DNA of 64,000 nucleotides. Source: Parasphingorhabdus halotolerans. Its GTDB lineage: Bacteria > Pseudomonadota > Alphaproteobacteria > Sphingomonadales > Sphingomonadaceae. The notes beneath the pieces were generated by a model, which saw nothing but the letters and a program-made list of their open reading frames with translations, ran no database searches and was not told where the DNA came from. Position 1 is the first letter of the stretch. Every line of letters begins with the position of its first letter. This document shows positions 16,168 through 27,264 of the stretch, piece after piece. The translations under genes and the position numbers were made by a program. The stretch covers positions 1,240,001-1,304,000 of the forward strand of contig NZ_CP051217.1 of NCBI RefSeq assembly GCF_012516475.1. Reading direction: 5' to 3'.

Positions 16168-18401
16168 TCAGGATTTCGGCCAGGAAAATTCAGCAGACCC
16201 TTTCACAACCTTGGAACCGGAAAACCGCGTCTGGTTAGTGGGTGGGCCGTTTGGCTCAGGAGCATCATCGGGCATGTCGCCCCCGGAGAAAAGATATTTT
16301 AACGCAATCCTGCCCGCTTTTTGATCATTCCACTCGAGTTTGAAGTCGATCGGACTTTCTGCACGATGATTGATCATTGTCCACTTTTTGGCTGGCAAGT
16401 TTACCGGCTTGCCATTCAAACGGATATCTTTGACTGGCTGTGAAGGGCGGACAAATACATAAAAGTCCCGTTCAATTTCAGCCATCTTTACCGACAACAT
16501 GGCTTTATCAGCCGATTTCTCCAGCGCAAATTCAGGCAAGGCTACCGGTGTTTTCGGCGCTCGCGTGATCCGGAATTTCATACGCTTGGACGGCGTGGGA
16601 CGAATATATCTCACGACCGTGCCTGGTCCGCCGGGCAATTCATCCGCGCCGGACGTGGTCGCCCAGTAAGATTTTTTACTATCTATGTCGGTATAGTGAA
16701 ATAAATCACCGGGGCGCGGATAGCGGTCCGAAAAACCATCTGTGGCTGCGAGCCAGATACCACCCGAAATACAAAAGACAACCAACAACGTTCCCAGCCT
16801 CCGGCCATGTTTTCCTAAACTCCAAGGTAGAATTAACGGCCCTAGAAGCAGAATGAAAAATGGTACAAAAATCGCGACGACCGATGGCGTGATTGCCCCG
16901 ACCGAAATATAGAATGCGTCGGTCAGAACAAATATCTGGGCGAACACCAGACCGCCCAGACCGAAGCATAGCACTTGCACAATTGCTGAATCGACTCCGA
17001 GCTTTCCGGCAGCAACCGCGATAAGAAGTGCCACCAACAACGGCCATATTGGCAACCAGTTTGCACCCGGCAGGGCGATTTGAGCCGCGACGGCCAGCAG
17101 AAACACAAGCAACGCCGAGCCGGTCCAGTGCGGGATGCGGGGGCGGATGATCAGAATCATTCCCGCACAAAGCGCGACGTAAAACCAGAAAGCGGTTCCC
17201 GCCTCTGCCAGTCTTTCCCGCCCGGCGATCGTCCCTTCACCATAAATCAATAAGCCGCCGACGTGACAGGCAATACCCGCTACAACGGTTAACAGCAGCA
17301 CGATGCCGGCCCCACCCAGGCTTTGTTTCCAGCCGTTTACGCCTTCGGACGTTTGTCGGGCGACACCCGCCTGCATACGCCAGAGACCAAGAGCAGCGAT
17401 CACCAGCAAAGCCCAGCCCCACGCAATCGGATATTGCACCATCACCTTGCCGAAAATGTCGAAATAGGCGCTGTCGTCGTCGCGGCTTGGAAGCGTCTCG
17501 GCCATAGCCATTGCGCGGGTTGTGGTGTGCATGAAATCGCCAAGATGCTGGAGCGTGGCAGGCGAGAGGTTATCGGCATTGTCCTGCGGCGCATGATAGT
17601 CAAACTGACTGTTGATAAAGGCGGCGTTGATCCCCGCTTTCCCTGCATCCAACGAGACTGAGAGATCGGTATCGTTGGGCAGCAACCGATAAATAGCGGA
17701 GGCCATGCTGTTGCCGCTCGGCGCGACGGCATTATCAGCCCATAGCCTTACGAGCGCAGCGTTGCCAGTAGATGTCTGGAACATGTTGGCCCAGCCGCGC
17801 GAACCGCGGGCCTCCCCATTCACAACAATCCCGATCCGCTTTGCAAGCGGGTGACTCTCAAAAAAACTTTGCGCGCCGATCAGGCCCAGTTCTTCCGCGT
17901 CTGTTATCAGGAAAATAACATCGCGCGCCGGTTTTTGACCTGCGCTCAATAATCTTGCCGTTTCCACAACCGCCGCCGTACCCGATGCGTCATCGCTTGC
18001 ACCCGGAGAAAAGTGCACTGAATCATAATGCGCCATAACGGCAACCGCAGGCTTGGTGCGGTCGCGTCCCGGCAAGACAGCGATGATATTGTCAACCGGT
18101 GAGACAGCAATAGCTTTTTCAAAACGCGTGGATTGCCGGACACCGACTTCGCTCTGGACCTGTGTTTCAAGTCCTAGGCTTTCCAATCGCCCGACAAGAT
18201 AATCGCGCACCCGACCATGCTCCGGCGATCCAGCGAGATGCGGAGCCTTCGTTATTGCCGCAACGGTTGCGGTTGCTCGGGTTATAGAAAAATCTGCTGA
18301 TCCTTCAATCTCGCGCGGGTGGGCGGCGTTAAAGCCAAAATGCCGATTATCAAAGCTGCCGTAACCGTAAGCGGCAGCGAGATGAGCTGAGATAATTTCA
18401 T
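16168..18401 (-). pseudogene. M28 family zinc aminopeptidase with membrane C-terminus, frameshifted near the start
   Basis: The zinc peptidase core has MAHYDSVHFSPGASDDASGT, DAEELGLIGAQ, VNGEARGSRG and YHAPQDNADNLS, supplying the His, Asp, Glu and final His ligands of M28. About seven hydrophobic segments follow, then a soluble tail, as in ER-type/Fxna-like M28 membrane peptidases. The natural start is ATG 18401 with GGGGGA upstream, giving a signal anchor (MKLSQLISLPLTVTAALIIG). That frame leads into ALTPPTRA and then leaves the peptidase frame at CGCGCG (18312-18317). One added or two removed bases would join them. The long frame beyond it has no ribosome site of its own. It is either a true pseudogene or a sequence error. 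Confidence 0.8.
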
Positions 18402-18537
18402 ATTTCCCCCGCTGGTGAAGAGCTATCACAGTGTTCCAGCGCTTACAATTGTGCCGAAAGCATAGCGGCAATGCCGTTTGTCGAACATCTCTTTCTTTGG
18501 TATAGGCATGTTAGATTATTGACTGATAATCGCTCGG

Positions 18538-19962
18538 ATGATGGAGAATACATTGGATCTGACGCGTCGCAAATTTATGAAATCTGCCCAAGCGGTTGGG
18601 CTTTTCTACGCTTCCTTTTCACTCGCCGGTTGCGCGCCGGCGCATAGCGCCAATACATCGGTCAAACTAATTCCCGATCCCAACAAACGCCTCGATCTGC
18701 CAAAAGGCTTCACTTACACCTTGGTCAGCGAAACCGGTGGCACCATGTCCGACGGCTTCTTCCGTCCCGGTCGCCCTGATGGCATGGCCTGCTTTCCGCA
18801 CCCCGAATCTGCCGATAAATGCATCTTGATGCGTAATCATGAGAACTGGTTCGATGTTCCCGTTGGCAGTCCGTTTGGCAAGGGCAATGAATTGCTCGAT
18901 CGAGTATCCGATAGCCAGCTCTATGATCGCAAAGAAGATGGTTCGCCCTTTTTCGGTGGCGTCACCAAAGTTGTTTACGATCTGAAAAACAACCGCCTTG
19001 AGAACGACTTTCTGGTGCTCACTGGAACAGCAGCCAATTGTGCGGGCGGGCCGACACCTTGGGGAAGCTGGCTCAGCTGCGAGGAGGAGATGCTCAAGCC
19101 ATCCGAAGGACCGGGCAAATATCACGGCTTTGTGTTTGAAACGCCATCAAATGCAACCGGCCTGATTGATGCCGTGCCGCTCAAAGCCATGGGCCGGTTC
19201 ACCCATGAAGCCGCTTCGGTCGATCCGAAAACCGGCATCGTCTACATGACCGAAGACGCAAAACACGGGTTATTTTATCGTTTCATTCCCAATGTGCCAG
19301 GGAGATTAAGTGAAGGCGGACGCCTTCAGGCGCTTGCAATCAAAGGCAAGAAATCTGCCGTCACATCCAATTGGCCCAAAGACTCCGAATATGCTGGAAC
19401 AGAGCAATTTGCCGTCGGCGCGGATCATCGCGCCGAATGGATTGATCTCGACGATGTGGAATCACCCAACGGTGATCTGGCTCACCGCGGGTCTGCTGCT
19501 GGAGCGGCCCAATTCATGCGCGGCGAGGGATTGGACTATGCTGTGCGGGCCGATGGAACAACCGGCGATTTCTATTTCACCTGCACCCAGGGCGGCGCAG
19601 AAGGTGTCGGGCAAATATGGCGCTACACGCCGGATGAAGGATCGGACAACAGCGGGGACACGGCAGGCACATTGCAGCTATTCTATGAATCAGAAAGCGC
19701 CGATTCCCTCGACATGTGCGACAATCTCGTGGTCGCGCCGTGGAACGATATTATCTTGTGCGAAGACGGGCGCGGCGACCAGTATCTGCGCGGGCTTACG
19801 CCAGAGGGCACTATCTACGACCTTGCCCGCAACGCGCATAAAGACCAAAGCGAATTCTGCGGCGCCTGCTTCTCGCCCGATGGCAAAACCATGTTCGTGA
19901 ATGTGCAGGAGCCGGGGTATACTTATGCGATTACTGGACCTTGGGAGAGTTTGAGGGATTGA
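18538..19962 (+). CDS. phoX: PhoX family alkaline phosphatase (DUF839)
   Basis: This 474-residue protein has a Tat export signal (TRRKFMKSAQAVGLFYASF) ending near a Cys (LAGC), so it may be a Tat lipoprotein. The beta-propeller has PDGMACFP, RNHEN, GGVTKVVYD, NCAGGPTPWGSWLSCEE and GRFTHEAASVD, all typical of PhoX/DUF839 and including calcium and iron ligands. PhoX enzymes release phosphate from monoesters in the periplasm. No Pho box was recognised upstream, so control by phosphate is not shown. The gene stands alone and is divergent from the M28 gene. Confidence 0.85.
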   Translation: MMENTLDLTRRKFMKSAQAVGLFYASFSLAGCAPAHSANTSVKLIPDPNKRLDLPKGFTYTLVSETGGTMSDGFFRPGRPDGMACFPHPESADKCILMRNHENWFDVPVGSPFGKGNELLDRVSDSQLYDRKEDGSPFFGGVTKVVYDLKNNRLENDFLVLTGTAANCAGGPTPWGSWLSCEEEMLKPSEGPGKYHGFVFETPSNATGLIDAVPLKAMGRFTHEAASVDPKTGIVYMTEDAKHGLFYRFIPNVPGRLSEGGRLQALAIKGKKSAVTSNWPKDSEYAGTEQFAVGADHRAEWIDLDDVESPNGDLAHRGSAAGAAQFMRGEGLDYAVRADGTTGDFYFTCTQGGAEGVGQIWRYTPDEGSDNSGDTAGTLQLFYESESADSLDMCDNLVVAPWNDIILCEDGRGDQYLRGLTPEGTIYDLARNAHKDQSEFCGACFSPDGKTMFVNVQEPGYTYAITGPWESLRD

Positions 19963-19988
19963 TTTTAACCTCTCTGGTCTCCTGAACT

Positions 19989-20651
19989 CTAAGGTGCAAT
20001 AACCGTCGGCAGAGGTTTGGCACGCTCACCACGCTTGTCTCGTTTTCTGTACCTACTCTGATACGCACGTCTTTGCTTGGCAATCTCATACAAGACGATC
20101 CCCGATGAGGTTCCAAGATTCAAACTTTCGATCATTCCGAACATCGGGATCGCGACACACATATCACTTCTCTTGACCGCCAAATCGCTGATCCCGCGCT
20201 TTTCATTCCCAAACCATACCGCGAGTTTGGCATGTTCGGTAAATTCTCCTTCATGGAGATAGACATTATCCATGCCTTTTACATGAGGCGATGTGACAAT
20301 CGAATGAAAGTTCTTCCGCTCCAAATGAGCTAGGCAGTCCTCGGTTGTGTCAAATCGCTTTACGAAGCTCCATTTTACCGCCGACACTGATGTTTTGGAC
20401 AGCGACTTTTTCCCCCGCATTTCTTGCCAATCATCCGGCAATGCCTTTCGAGGATCGACAATATACACCTTCTCAACACCGAGCGCGTTTACGTTCCGAA
20501 TTACGGTGCCAATGTTTTTAATGTTCGAAGGGTCTTCGATCACCGCAATCAAATTTTTGCAGATAAAGGGTTTGATCGCTTTGGCGCGACCCCGCACGGA
20601 ATCCTTGGAACGGTTCTCCTTACCTGTCTCTTCTTCTCCAGTTTCGCTCAT
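19989..20651 (-). CDS. TrmH/SpoU family RNA 2'-O-methyltransferase
   Basis: This 220-residue SPOUT methyltransferase has motif 1 ([17 protein letters not shown]), motif 2 ([12 protein letters not shown]) and motif 3 ([21 protein letters not shown]) of the knotted AdoMet site. These enzymes methylate ribose in tRNA or rRNA. The target base cannot be read from sequence; the highly charged N- and C-terminal tails are unusual and may bind RNA. The start overlaps the stop of the isovaleryl-CoA dehydrogenase gene (ATGA), although the two have no obvious shared pathway. Confidence 0.88.
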   Translation of the reverse strand: MSETGEEETGKENRSKDSVRGRAKAIKPFICKNLIAVIEDPSNIKNIGTVIRNVNALGVEKVYIVDPRKALPDDWQEMRGKKSLSKTSVSAVKWSFVKRFDTTEDCLAHLERKNFHSIVTSPHVKGMDNVYLHEGEFTEHAKLAVWFGNEKRGISDLAVKRSDMCVAIPMFGMIESLNLGTSSGIVLYEIAKQRRAYQSRYRKRDKRGERAKPLPTVIAP

Positions 20652-21814
20652 GAACCCGCCCCGATCAATTCCCGCCCGATCAACATTCTCCGGATTTCAT
20701 TCGTCCCCGCGCCAATATCGAGCAGCTTGCTGTCGCGCCAGTAACGTTCCACCGGCCAGTCGGTGGTGTAGCCCGCGCCGCCCAGTGCCTGAATGGATTC
20801 CTCCGCCACGCGAACGCTGTTTTCACTCGCCAGCATAACTGCCCCCGCCGCATCAAAGCGGGTTGTCTGCCCGGCATCGCAGGCCTTGTTGACATTATAG
20901 ACATAGCTGCGCGCGCTGTTGAGACGGACATACATGTCGGCGATCTTGCCCTGCATTAGCTGGAACGTGCCAATGGGTTTGCCGAACTGTTTGCGTTCGC
21001 GGACATAGGGGATGACCGTATCAAGGCAGGCCTGCATCAAACCGAGCGGGATCGCGGCGAGCACAGCGCGTTCATAATCCAGGCCCGACATTAAAACGCC
21101 GACGCCGCCATTGATTGGGCCCATGATATTTTCTTCCGGCACTTCGCAGTCATCAAACACCAGTTCCGCCGTAGGGCTGCCCTTCATGCCCACTTTTTCG
21201 ATTTTTTGCCCGATGGAAAAACCCTTCATCCCTTTCTCAATCAGAAAGGCAGTAATTCCGCCGGAGCCAGCATCGGGGCGGGTCTTGCCATAGACCACCA
21301 ACGTATCTGCGTCGGTGGAATTGGTGATCCAGAATTTGGTGCCGTTGAGCACATAACCGCCCTGCACCGCCTCGGCCTTGAGTTTCATCGAAACCACGTC
21401 CGACCCTGCGCCTGCTTCCGACATTGCGAGCGCGCCCACGTGTTCCCCGGAAATCAGCTTGGGCAGATATTTCGCTTTTTGCTCGGGCGTCGCCCAGCGG
21501 CGGATTTGATTGATGCAAAGATTGCTGTGTGCACCATAGCTCAGGCCGACTGCGGCGCTGCCACGCGAAATTTCCTCTACTGCAATGGCATGTTCGAGAT
21601 AACCTAAACCCAGCCCGCCATCCGCTTCTTCCACGGTAATCCCGTGCAGCCCCAGATCGCCCATTTGCGTCCAGAGCTCACGCGGAAACCGATCTTCGCG
21701 GTCAATTTTCTGCGCCAACGGCATGATCTTTTCTTCGGAAAAGCGCCGCGTTGTATCGCGGATCTGGTCGGCCATTTCACCGAGCTGGAAATCAAATTGC
21801 GGGGTTGCGAGCAT
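20648..21814 (-). CDS. ivd: Isovaleryl-CoA dehydrogenase-type acyl-CoA dehydrogenase
   Basis: The protein has 388 residues with the acyl-CoA dehydrogenase signatures [19 protein letters not shown] and [20 protein letters not shown]. The catalytic base Glu is placed as in isovaleryl-CoA dehydrogenase ([12 protein letters not shown], about residue 250), not at the C-terminal position used by most relatives. The enzyme oxidises isovaleryl-CoA to 3-methylcrotonyl-CoA in leucine breakdown, passing electrons to ETF. The other leucine-degradation genes are not in the window. Confidence 0.87.
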   Translation of the reverse strand: MLATPQFDFQLGEMADQIRDTTRRFSEEKIMPLAQKIDREDRFPRELWTQMGDLGLHGITVEEADGGLGLGYLEHAIAVEEISRGSAAVGLSYGAHSNLCINQIRRWATPEQKAKYLPKLISGEHVGALAMSEAGAGSDVVSMKLKAEAVQGGYVLNGTKFWITNSTDADTLVVYGKTRPDAGSGGITAFLIEKGMKGFSIGQKIEKVGMKGSPTAELVFDDCEVPEENIMGPINGGVGVLMSGLDYERAVLAAIPLGLMQACLDTVIPYVRERKQFGKPIGTFQLMQGKIADMYVRLNSARSYVYNVNKACDAGQTTRFDAAGAVMLASENSVRVAEESIQALGGAGYTTDWPVERYWRDSKLLDIGAGTNEIRRMLIGRELIGAGS

Positions 21815-21959
21815 CGAGCGGTCCTTTTGCGGTTGTTGCTGGTCGTTTAGCAGATAACGCCATAGTATCCAGTATATCTCGTGTTTCTCGGCGATTGTTC
21901 TTCGCGCCAGATACGGAGTACCGTTGCTTTGATCTGATCACAATGCCATAGGCGCGGCC

Positions 21960-23003
21960 ATGCTTTATGACCTCGCCAAACCGTTTATATTTTCACTGGA
22001 CGCCGAACGCGCCCATGGTCTGACCATCGCCGCATTAAAGGCTGTTCCAATGGGCCCCGCGCCCAAATCGGATCCGGTTCTGGCAACCACGGTCGCTGGC
22101 CTGACCTTCCCCAATCCCATCGGCATGGCACCGGGTTTTGACAAGAACGGCGAAGTTCCCGACGCGCTGATCCGTATGGGCTTTGGCTATGCCGAAGTCG
22201 GAACGCTGACACCACTGCCCCAGGCTGGCAACCCCAAGCCCCGCATATTCCGGCTGGAAAAGGACAAAGCGGTGATCAACCGGCTAGGCTTCAATAACCA
22301 GGGACAAGAAAAGGCAGCACCTCGTCTGGAACGCATGCGTCGCCGAATGGGCAAAGGTATCCTCGGCATTAATATCGGCGCGAACAAGGACAGCGATGAC
22401 CGCATTGCCGACTATGTAATCGGCACCAGGGCGATGGCGCCGCTGGCTGATTATCTTACCGTCAATATTAGCTCACCCAATACACCGGGACTGCGCGCAT
22501 TGCAGGACAAAGGCGCGCTGGAAGAACTGCTAAGTGCGGTGATGGCAGCGCGCGACGGGGTAAAAGTTCCCGTATTTCTTAAGGTCGCGCCCGATCTCGA
22601 ACCGGCCGATATTGATGATATCGTCGAAGTCGCGATGACACAGAAGATAGACGCGCTGATTGTCTCCAACACAACGATCACACGCCCCCACTTACGGTCT
22701 TCCAGCAAGAATGAAACGGGCGGACTTTCTGGTGCGCCGCTCAAAGACCTTGCCCTGCAAAGGCTGAAGGATTTTCGCAAAGCCAGTGGCGATAAGATTC
22801 CGCTAATCGGCGTGGGCGGGATTGCGACGGCAGAAGATGCTTATGAGCGCATCTGCGCCGGGGCATCTTTGGTACAGCTTTACACTGCAATGATCTATAA
22901 AGGGCCAACGATGGCGCGCAGCATGGCTTGCGGTTTAGCAAAATTGGTGAAACGCGATGGTTTTCATGCGGTGGCTGATGCGGTTGGGACAGACGACAAA
23001 TAA
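21960..23003 (+). CDS. pyrD: Dihydroorotate dehydrogenase (quinone), class 2
   Basis: The protein has 347 residues. The N-terminal helix region MLYDLAKPFIFSLDAERAHG anchors class 2 enzymes to the membrane. NPIGMAPGFDKNGE, FGYAEVGTLTPLPQ, NRLGFNNQG and TVNISSPNTPGLRALQ are FMN and orotate site motifs, and the catalytic base is the Ser in NISSPNT. GVGGIATAEDAYERICAGA binds the FMN phosphate. It oxidises dihydroorotate to orotate in pyrimidine synthesis with ubiquinone as acceptor. The ATG at 21960 gives the family's usual length. Confidence 0.96.
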   Translation: MLYDLAKPFIFSLDAERAHGLTIAALKAVPMGPAPKSDPVLATTVAGLTFPNPIGMAPGFDKNGEVPDALIRMGFGYAEVGTLTPLPQAGNPKPRIFRLEKDKAVINRLGFNNQGQEKAAPRLERMRRRMGKGILGINIGANKDSDDRIADYVIGTRAMAPLADYLTVNISSPNTPGLRALQDKGALEELLSAVMAARDGVKVPVFLKVAPDLEPADIDDIVEVAMTQKIDALIVSNTTITRPHLRSSSKNETGGLSGAPLKDLALQRLKDFRKASGDKIPLIGVGGIATAEDAYERICAGASLVQLYTAMIYKGPTMARSMACGLAKLVKRDGFHAVADAVGTDDK

Positions 23004-23041
23004 TTTGCCAAACCGGCAGGGCGCCCATAGAAACCGCGTCT

Positions 23042-24757
23042 ATGAAAAAGCTATATACAATCATCGCCCTTTTCCTGCTCGTCGCCGTTCCGGCACAAGC
23101 CAAAGATCACGAAAATAAGAACGCAGGGACAGCAGCATCTGCCCATCCCGAAGCAACCAAAGCGGGTTTTGAAATGTTGCAAGCCGGCGGCTCGGCGACC
23201 GATGCTGCGATGGCGATGATGCTTGCCTTAACCGTGGTAGAACCGCAATCCAGCGGCATCGGTGGCGGCGGATTTTTCCTGCACCATGATGCAAAATCGG
23301 GCTGGATGCAGACCATTGATGGTCGCGAAATGGCACCTGCTGCCGCAGGATCCGATCGATTTCTGGATGAGAATGGCAAGCCGATGGGTTTCCGCAGCGC
23401 TGCGCCTGGCGGCATATCCGTTGGTGTTCCCGGCAATATGCGGCTGATGGAAATGGCGCACAAAAAGTGGGGCAAGCTGGAGTGGGCGAAACTCTTCGAG
23501 CCGGCAATCAAATTGGCGGAAGATGGCTATGCGGTGAGCATCCCGCAGTATGACTGGATGAAACGGCTGGGACCGCTTTGGAATGATTTTCCGGAAATAC
23601 AGAAACTTTATTGGCGCGGCGGTCAGCCTGTTCCGGTTGGTACAATGATCAAAAATCCCGAGCTGGCGGCGCTGCTGCGTGACCTCCAGTCAGGCGGCGC
23701 GGAAGCTTTTTATACAGGCAAAACGGCGGCGGCCATATCCGCAGCCGTTGCCAATGCGCCGAGCAACAAAGCTGAAATTACGCCTGACGATCTGACCAAT
23801 TATAACGCGATATTGCGCGAACCGGTTTGCACCTCCTACCGCGTATATAAGGTTTGCGGCATGGGGCCACCTTCATCGGGCGCCACCACAGTGTTACAGA
23901 TTCTCGGAATGATTGAACGGTTTGATATGGGCGAACTGTACAAGAACGAACCGATGAAGGCGTGGCATGTCATTGCTGAAGCGATGCGTCTCGCGTACGC
24001 TGACCGGGAAAAATATCTCGGCGATCAGGATTTTGTGGCAGTGCCCGTCGCTGGACTGATCGACAAATCCTATCTCGCGAAACGCTCCCAGCTAATCGCG
24101 TTGCAACGGGCGCGCCCGCAATTTCCGGGCATGGAAACATATCCTGCCGGGTCACCTCCCGGCGCGCAGGTGCGGACAGCAGCGCTCTCTTCCGAGGTTG
24201 CCGGCACAACGCACTTCACAGCCGTCGATAGCGAAGGCAATATCGCCAATATGACATCTACAGTCGAAGGCCCTTTTGGCAGCCAGCTGCTGGCGCGTGG
24301 CATGGTGCTCAATAACGAATTGACGGACTTTACCTTTGCACCGGAGAAAGACGGAGCACCTGTCGCAAACCGTGTGCAGCCGGGCAAGCGGCCGCTATCT
24401 TCAATGTCTCCAACCATCGTTTATGATGACAGCGGGAAACCTGTTTTGGCCGTAGGCTCGGCGGGAGGCAAACGCATCATTATGCATGTTACCAAGACGC
24501 TTATTGGCGTGCTGGATTACAATCTGCCGCTCGAAGAAGCGATGGCACTGCCGAATATCTATTTTGGCGGCGACGGCGTTTTGGTTGAAAACGGCACCGA
24601 TCTTGCCAAAAATCAGACCGAGCTTTCGAAATTTGGCCATTTAGTGGTTTCGACCAATCTGCCTTCAAAATTGGCGGGAGCCCAGAAAACCGAAAAAGGG
24701 TGGGTGGGCGCTGTTGATCCCCGCAGCACTGGTCAAGCGGTTAGCGAACTTCCCTGA
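23042..24757 (+). CDS. ggt: Gamma-glutamyltranspeptidase (glutathione hydrolase)
   Basis: This 571-residue proenzyme starts with a Sec signal (MKKLYTIIALFLLVAVPAQA). The large subunit includes ATDAAMAMMLALTVVEPQSSGIGGGGF. Self-cleavage would occur before the Thr of TTHFTAVD in AGTTHFTAVDSEGN, which is the catalytic Thr of the small subunit. RPLSSMSPTIV and VGSAGG line the gamma-glutamyl site. It cleaves glutathione and transfers its gamma-glutamyl group in the periplasm. The gene follows pyrD by 38 bases, but a shared function is not apparent. Confidence 0.94.
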   Translation: MKKLYTIIALFLLVAVPAQAKDHENKNAGTAASAHPEATKAGFEMLQAGGSATDAAMAMMLALTVVEPQSSGIGGGGFFLHHDAKSGWMQTIDGREMAPAAAGSDRFLDENGKPMGFRSAAPGGISVGVPGNMRLMEMAHKKWGKLEWAKLFEPAIKLAEDGYAVSIPQYDWMKRLGPLWNDFPEIQKLYWRGGQPVPVGTMIKNPELAALLRDLQSGGAEAFYTGKTAAAISAAVANAPSNKAEITPDDLTNYNAILREPVCTSYRVYKVCGMGPPSSGATTVLQILGMIERFDMGELYKNEPMKAWHVIAEAMRLAYADREKYLGDQDFVAVPVAGLIDKSYLAKRSQLIALQRARPQFPGMETYPAGSPPGAQVRTAALSSEVAGTTHFTAVDSEGNIANMTSTVEGPFGSQLLARGMVLNNELTDFTFAPEKDGAPVANRVQPGKRPLSSMSPTIVYDDSGKPVLAVGSAGGKRIIMHVTKTLIGVLDYNLPLEEAMALPNIYFGGDGVLVENGTDLAKNQTELSKFGHLVVSTNLPSKLAGAQKTEKGWVGAVDPRSTGQAVSELP

Positions 24758-24891
24758 GGCGATAGCGCCAAAGCCAACGAGCCAGGCACACCATTTTTCC
24801 AAACCATTTGCGACAAGATTTTATCCGCGCTAATCAACTGATGAAATAATATCGCGCTTCTAACATAAGAAGGCGAATGAGAGGGTATCCA

Positions 24892-26712
24892 ATGGCCAAA
24901 AAACTCGGCAACGACCGTTATCTGGAAATAGACCAGTACTCCAACCTCGTTTCGATGTTTTTTGATCGTGCGACACAAGAGGGCAATAAACCTTTTCTTT
25001 CCGCGAAAATTGATGGCCAATGGCGCGCGATAAGTTGGATCGAGGCGGCCCGCAAAGTTGCTGCTCTCGCAAAATCTTTCAAGAATTTGGGTTTAAAACC
25101 GGGCGATCGGGTGATGCTGGTATCTGAGAACCGCCCGGAATGGTGCATTACCGATCTTGCGATTATGGCTGCAAAATGTATCACAGTTCCAACTTACACC
25201 ACCAACACAACCACTGATCACCGCCATATCCTCGACAACAGCGGAGCGCGCGCGGTTATTGTTTCCGATCAAAAGCTTGCCCAGAACCTTGTTCCGGCAG
25301 TGATAAGCTCTGCTGATGCGGATATTATTATCGGCATTTCCGATCTGCGTATTGGCCAGTCTGGTGATTTTGATATCCACTCGTGGCACGATCTGACCCA
25401 AGGCACAGACGAGGATGTCGCCGAGATAACCGAAGCTGCGAAAGCAATCACCCGGGATGATGTGGCTTGCATTATCTACACCAGCGGTACAGGCGGAAAA
25501 CCACGCGGCGTTATGCAGCCGCATGGCTCAATCCTCCATAACGTCAAAGGTCCGGCAGAGGTTATCGAGAATGATTTTGGCTGGGATGATGAAGTGTTTC
25601 TATCATTCCTGCCGCTCAGCCATGCTTATGAACATAGCGCTGGGCAGTTTTTCCCGATCGGCCTCGGTGCTCAGATTTTCTATTCAGAAGGGCTCGAAAA
25701 GCTCGCGTCCAATATCGAGGAAGTGCGCCCGACGATCATGGTCGTTGTCCCGCGCTTGTTTGAGGTCTTGCGTGCTCGGCTTATTAAAACAGTCGAGAAG
25801 CAGGGCAAAATGCCCAACTACCTGCTCGGCAAAGCGCTGGCGTTGGGCGAGCGCGAAGCGGAAGGCAAAAGTCGCAAGCGCGACAAGTTGATGGACGTAT
25901 TCCTCAACAAGACCTTGCGACCAAAGGTTCAGCAGCGCTTTGGTGGACGGATCAAAGCCATGGTTTCGGGCGGCGCGCCGCTCAACCCTGAAATCGGCGT
26001 TTTCTTTCAATCTCTCGGCCTGACTATGCTGCAAGGCTATGGCCAAACAGAATCTGGCCCGATTATAGCCTGCAACCGGCCGCGCACGGGCCTGAAAATG
26101 GATACTGTCGGGCCGCCGATGATTGATACGGAAGTGAAGATTGCCGAAGACGGTGAGATACTGGTGCGCGGCGCTCTGGTGATGAAAGGCTATTGGCGCA
26201 ATCAGGCAGAAACTGACAAGGTCATCATAGATGGCTGGCTACATACCGGTGACATCGGCCTAATCGACGAAGCGGGGCGCGTTGCTATTACCGACCGCAA
26301 GAAAGATATTATCGTCAATGACAAGGGTGACAATGTAGCACCGCAAAAGGTTGAAGGGATGCTTACATTGCAACCGGAAATCTTGCAGGCGATGATTGTC
26401 GGCGACAAAAGGCCGTATATGGTTGCCGCAATTGTGCCTGATCCGGAATGGGCGCTGGAATGGTCGCGCAAGGAAGGCCTCACCTATGATTTCGTGAAAT
26501 TACAAGCCAACCCTGTCTTTAAAAAGGCGGTCGGCGACGCAGTGGACAGGGTTAACAAAGATCTATCCGTTATCGAAAAAGTGCGCCGTTTTGAATTTGC
26601 CGACGAGCCATTTTCCATAGAAAATGAAGAACTCACGCCAAGCATGAAAATCCGGCGGCATGTTATCAAGGCGCGTTATCAGGAACGGCTGGACGCCTTG
26701 TACAAGAAGTAA
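24892..26712 (+). CDS. AMP-forming long-chain acyl-CoA synthetase
   Basis: The protein has 606 residues from ATG 24892, which has AGAGGG upstream; an ATG 15 bases earlier overlaps that ribosome site. It is an adenylate-forming enzyme: the P-loop IIYTSGTGGKPRGVM, YGQTESGP, TGDIGLIDEAGRV and DRKKDIIVNDKGDN are its nucleotide and hinge motifs. It resembles the long-chain fatty acid-CoA ligases of the FAA1/bubblegum group in overall length and in the FLPLSHAYEHSAGQF stretch. It would activate fatty acids as acyl-CoA in the cytoplasm; chain length is not predictable. Confidence 0.88.
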   Translation: MAKKLGNDRYLEIDQYSNLVSMFFDRATQEGNKPFLSAKIDGQWRAISWIEAARKVAALAKSFKNLGLKPGDRVMLVSENRPEWCITDLAIMAAKCITVPTYTTNTTTDHRHILDNSGARAVIVSDQKLAQNLVPAVISSADADIIIGISDLRIGQSGDFDIHSWHDLTQGTDEDVAEITEAAKAITRDDVACIIYTSGTGGKPRGVMQPHGSILHNVKGPAEVIENDFGWDDEVFLSFLPLSHAYEHSAGQFFPIGLGAQIFYSEGLEKLASNIEEVRPTIMVVVPRLFEVLRARLIKTVEKQGKMPNYLLGKALALGEREAEGKSRKRDKLMDVFLNKTLRPKVQQRFGGRIKAMVSGGAPLNPEIGVFFQSLGLTMLQGYGQTESGPIIACNRPRTGLKMDTVGPPMIDTEVKIAEDGEILVRGALVMKGYWRNQAETDKVIIDGWLHTGDIGLIDEAGRVAITDRKKDIIVNDKGDNVAPQKVEGMLTLQPEILQAMIVGDKRPYMVAAIVPDPEWALEWSRKEGLTYDFVKLQANPVFKKAVGDAVDRVNKDLSVIEKVRRFEFADEPFSIENEELTPSMKIRRHVIKARYQERLDALYKK

Positions 26713-26759
26713 TTTCAATAATCCGAACTATCGTCCGCGCCTTATGCGAAGTACAGAAC

Positions 26760-27185
26760 TTAGCTAGCATCCTTGGTATAAGGCACAAATTCACTCCAAA
26801 CGCACGAACCAACGTCCGCTTGTGTTTGCAGGTCCGTGACTACCACCATATCACCCTTGCATAACCCATTCGAATAAGACCGAGTCACCAAACTATGCTT
26901 GTCGGCACTATTGCATCCAAGGTAAGGTTTGTTGACGTAGATGGTCTGACTATTCCTTCTCTGGCCGAAAAGGATGATGTCATCGCTAATCACGGTCATA
27001 TGCTTCTGATCCCAGCGCGTAATACAGGACACGGGTTTACCCGGCGTGCGCCCCGCTAACCGGGCATCTAGCTTCGTCTGCTGCCTCTCGGTTAATTCAA
27101 TTTGTTCGGATTCGCTCATCGCCGCGGGCGCTGCGAGGCCGAGAAACATGGGTAGAGCGACGATATATTTGATTGAACTACGCAT
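26760..27185 (-). CDS. Secreted Cys-containing protein, unknown function
   Basis: The protein has 141 residues from ATG 27185, chosen for GGAG eight bases upstream and because it begins a clean signal peptide (MRSSIKYIVALPMFLGLAAPAAM). The mature part has four spaced cysteines (SCITRW, LGCNS, GLCKGD, GSCVW) that could form two disulfides, and a conserved-looking VTDLQTQADVGSC. I do not recognise a named domain, but it has the look of the small exported sphingomonad proteins with RNA- or heme-free beta folds. It stands alone between the ligase and gloB. Confidence 0.7.
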   Translation of the reverse strand: MRSSIKYIVALPMFLGLAAPAAMSESEQIELTERQQTKLDARLAGRTPGKPVSCITRWDQKHMTVISDDIILFGQRRNSQTIYVNKPYLGCNSADKHSLVTRSYSNGLCKGDMVVVTDLQTQADVGSCVWSEFVPYTKDAS

Positions 27186-27264
27186 AGTCTGTCTCCAGTT
27201 TGCCCCACCATCAATGTGGCTTATATCATGGAAATGCTTGCCAGTAAAATCTGATATTCGCCTT

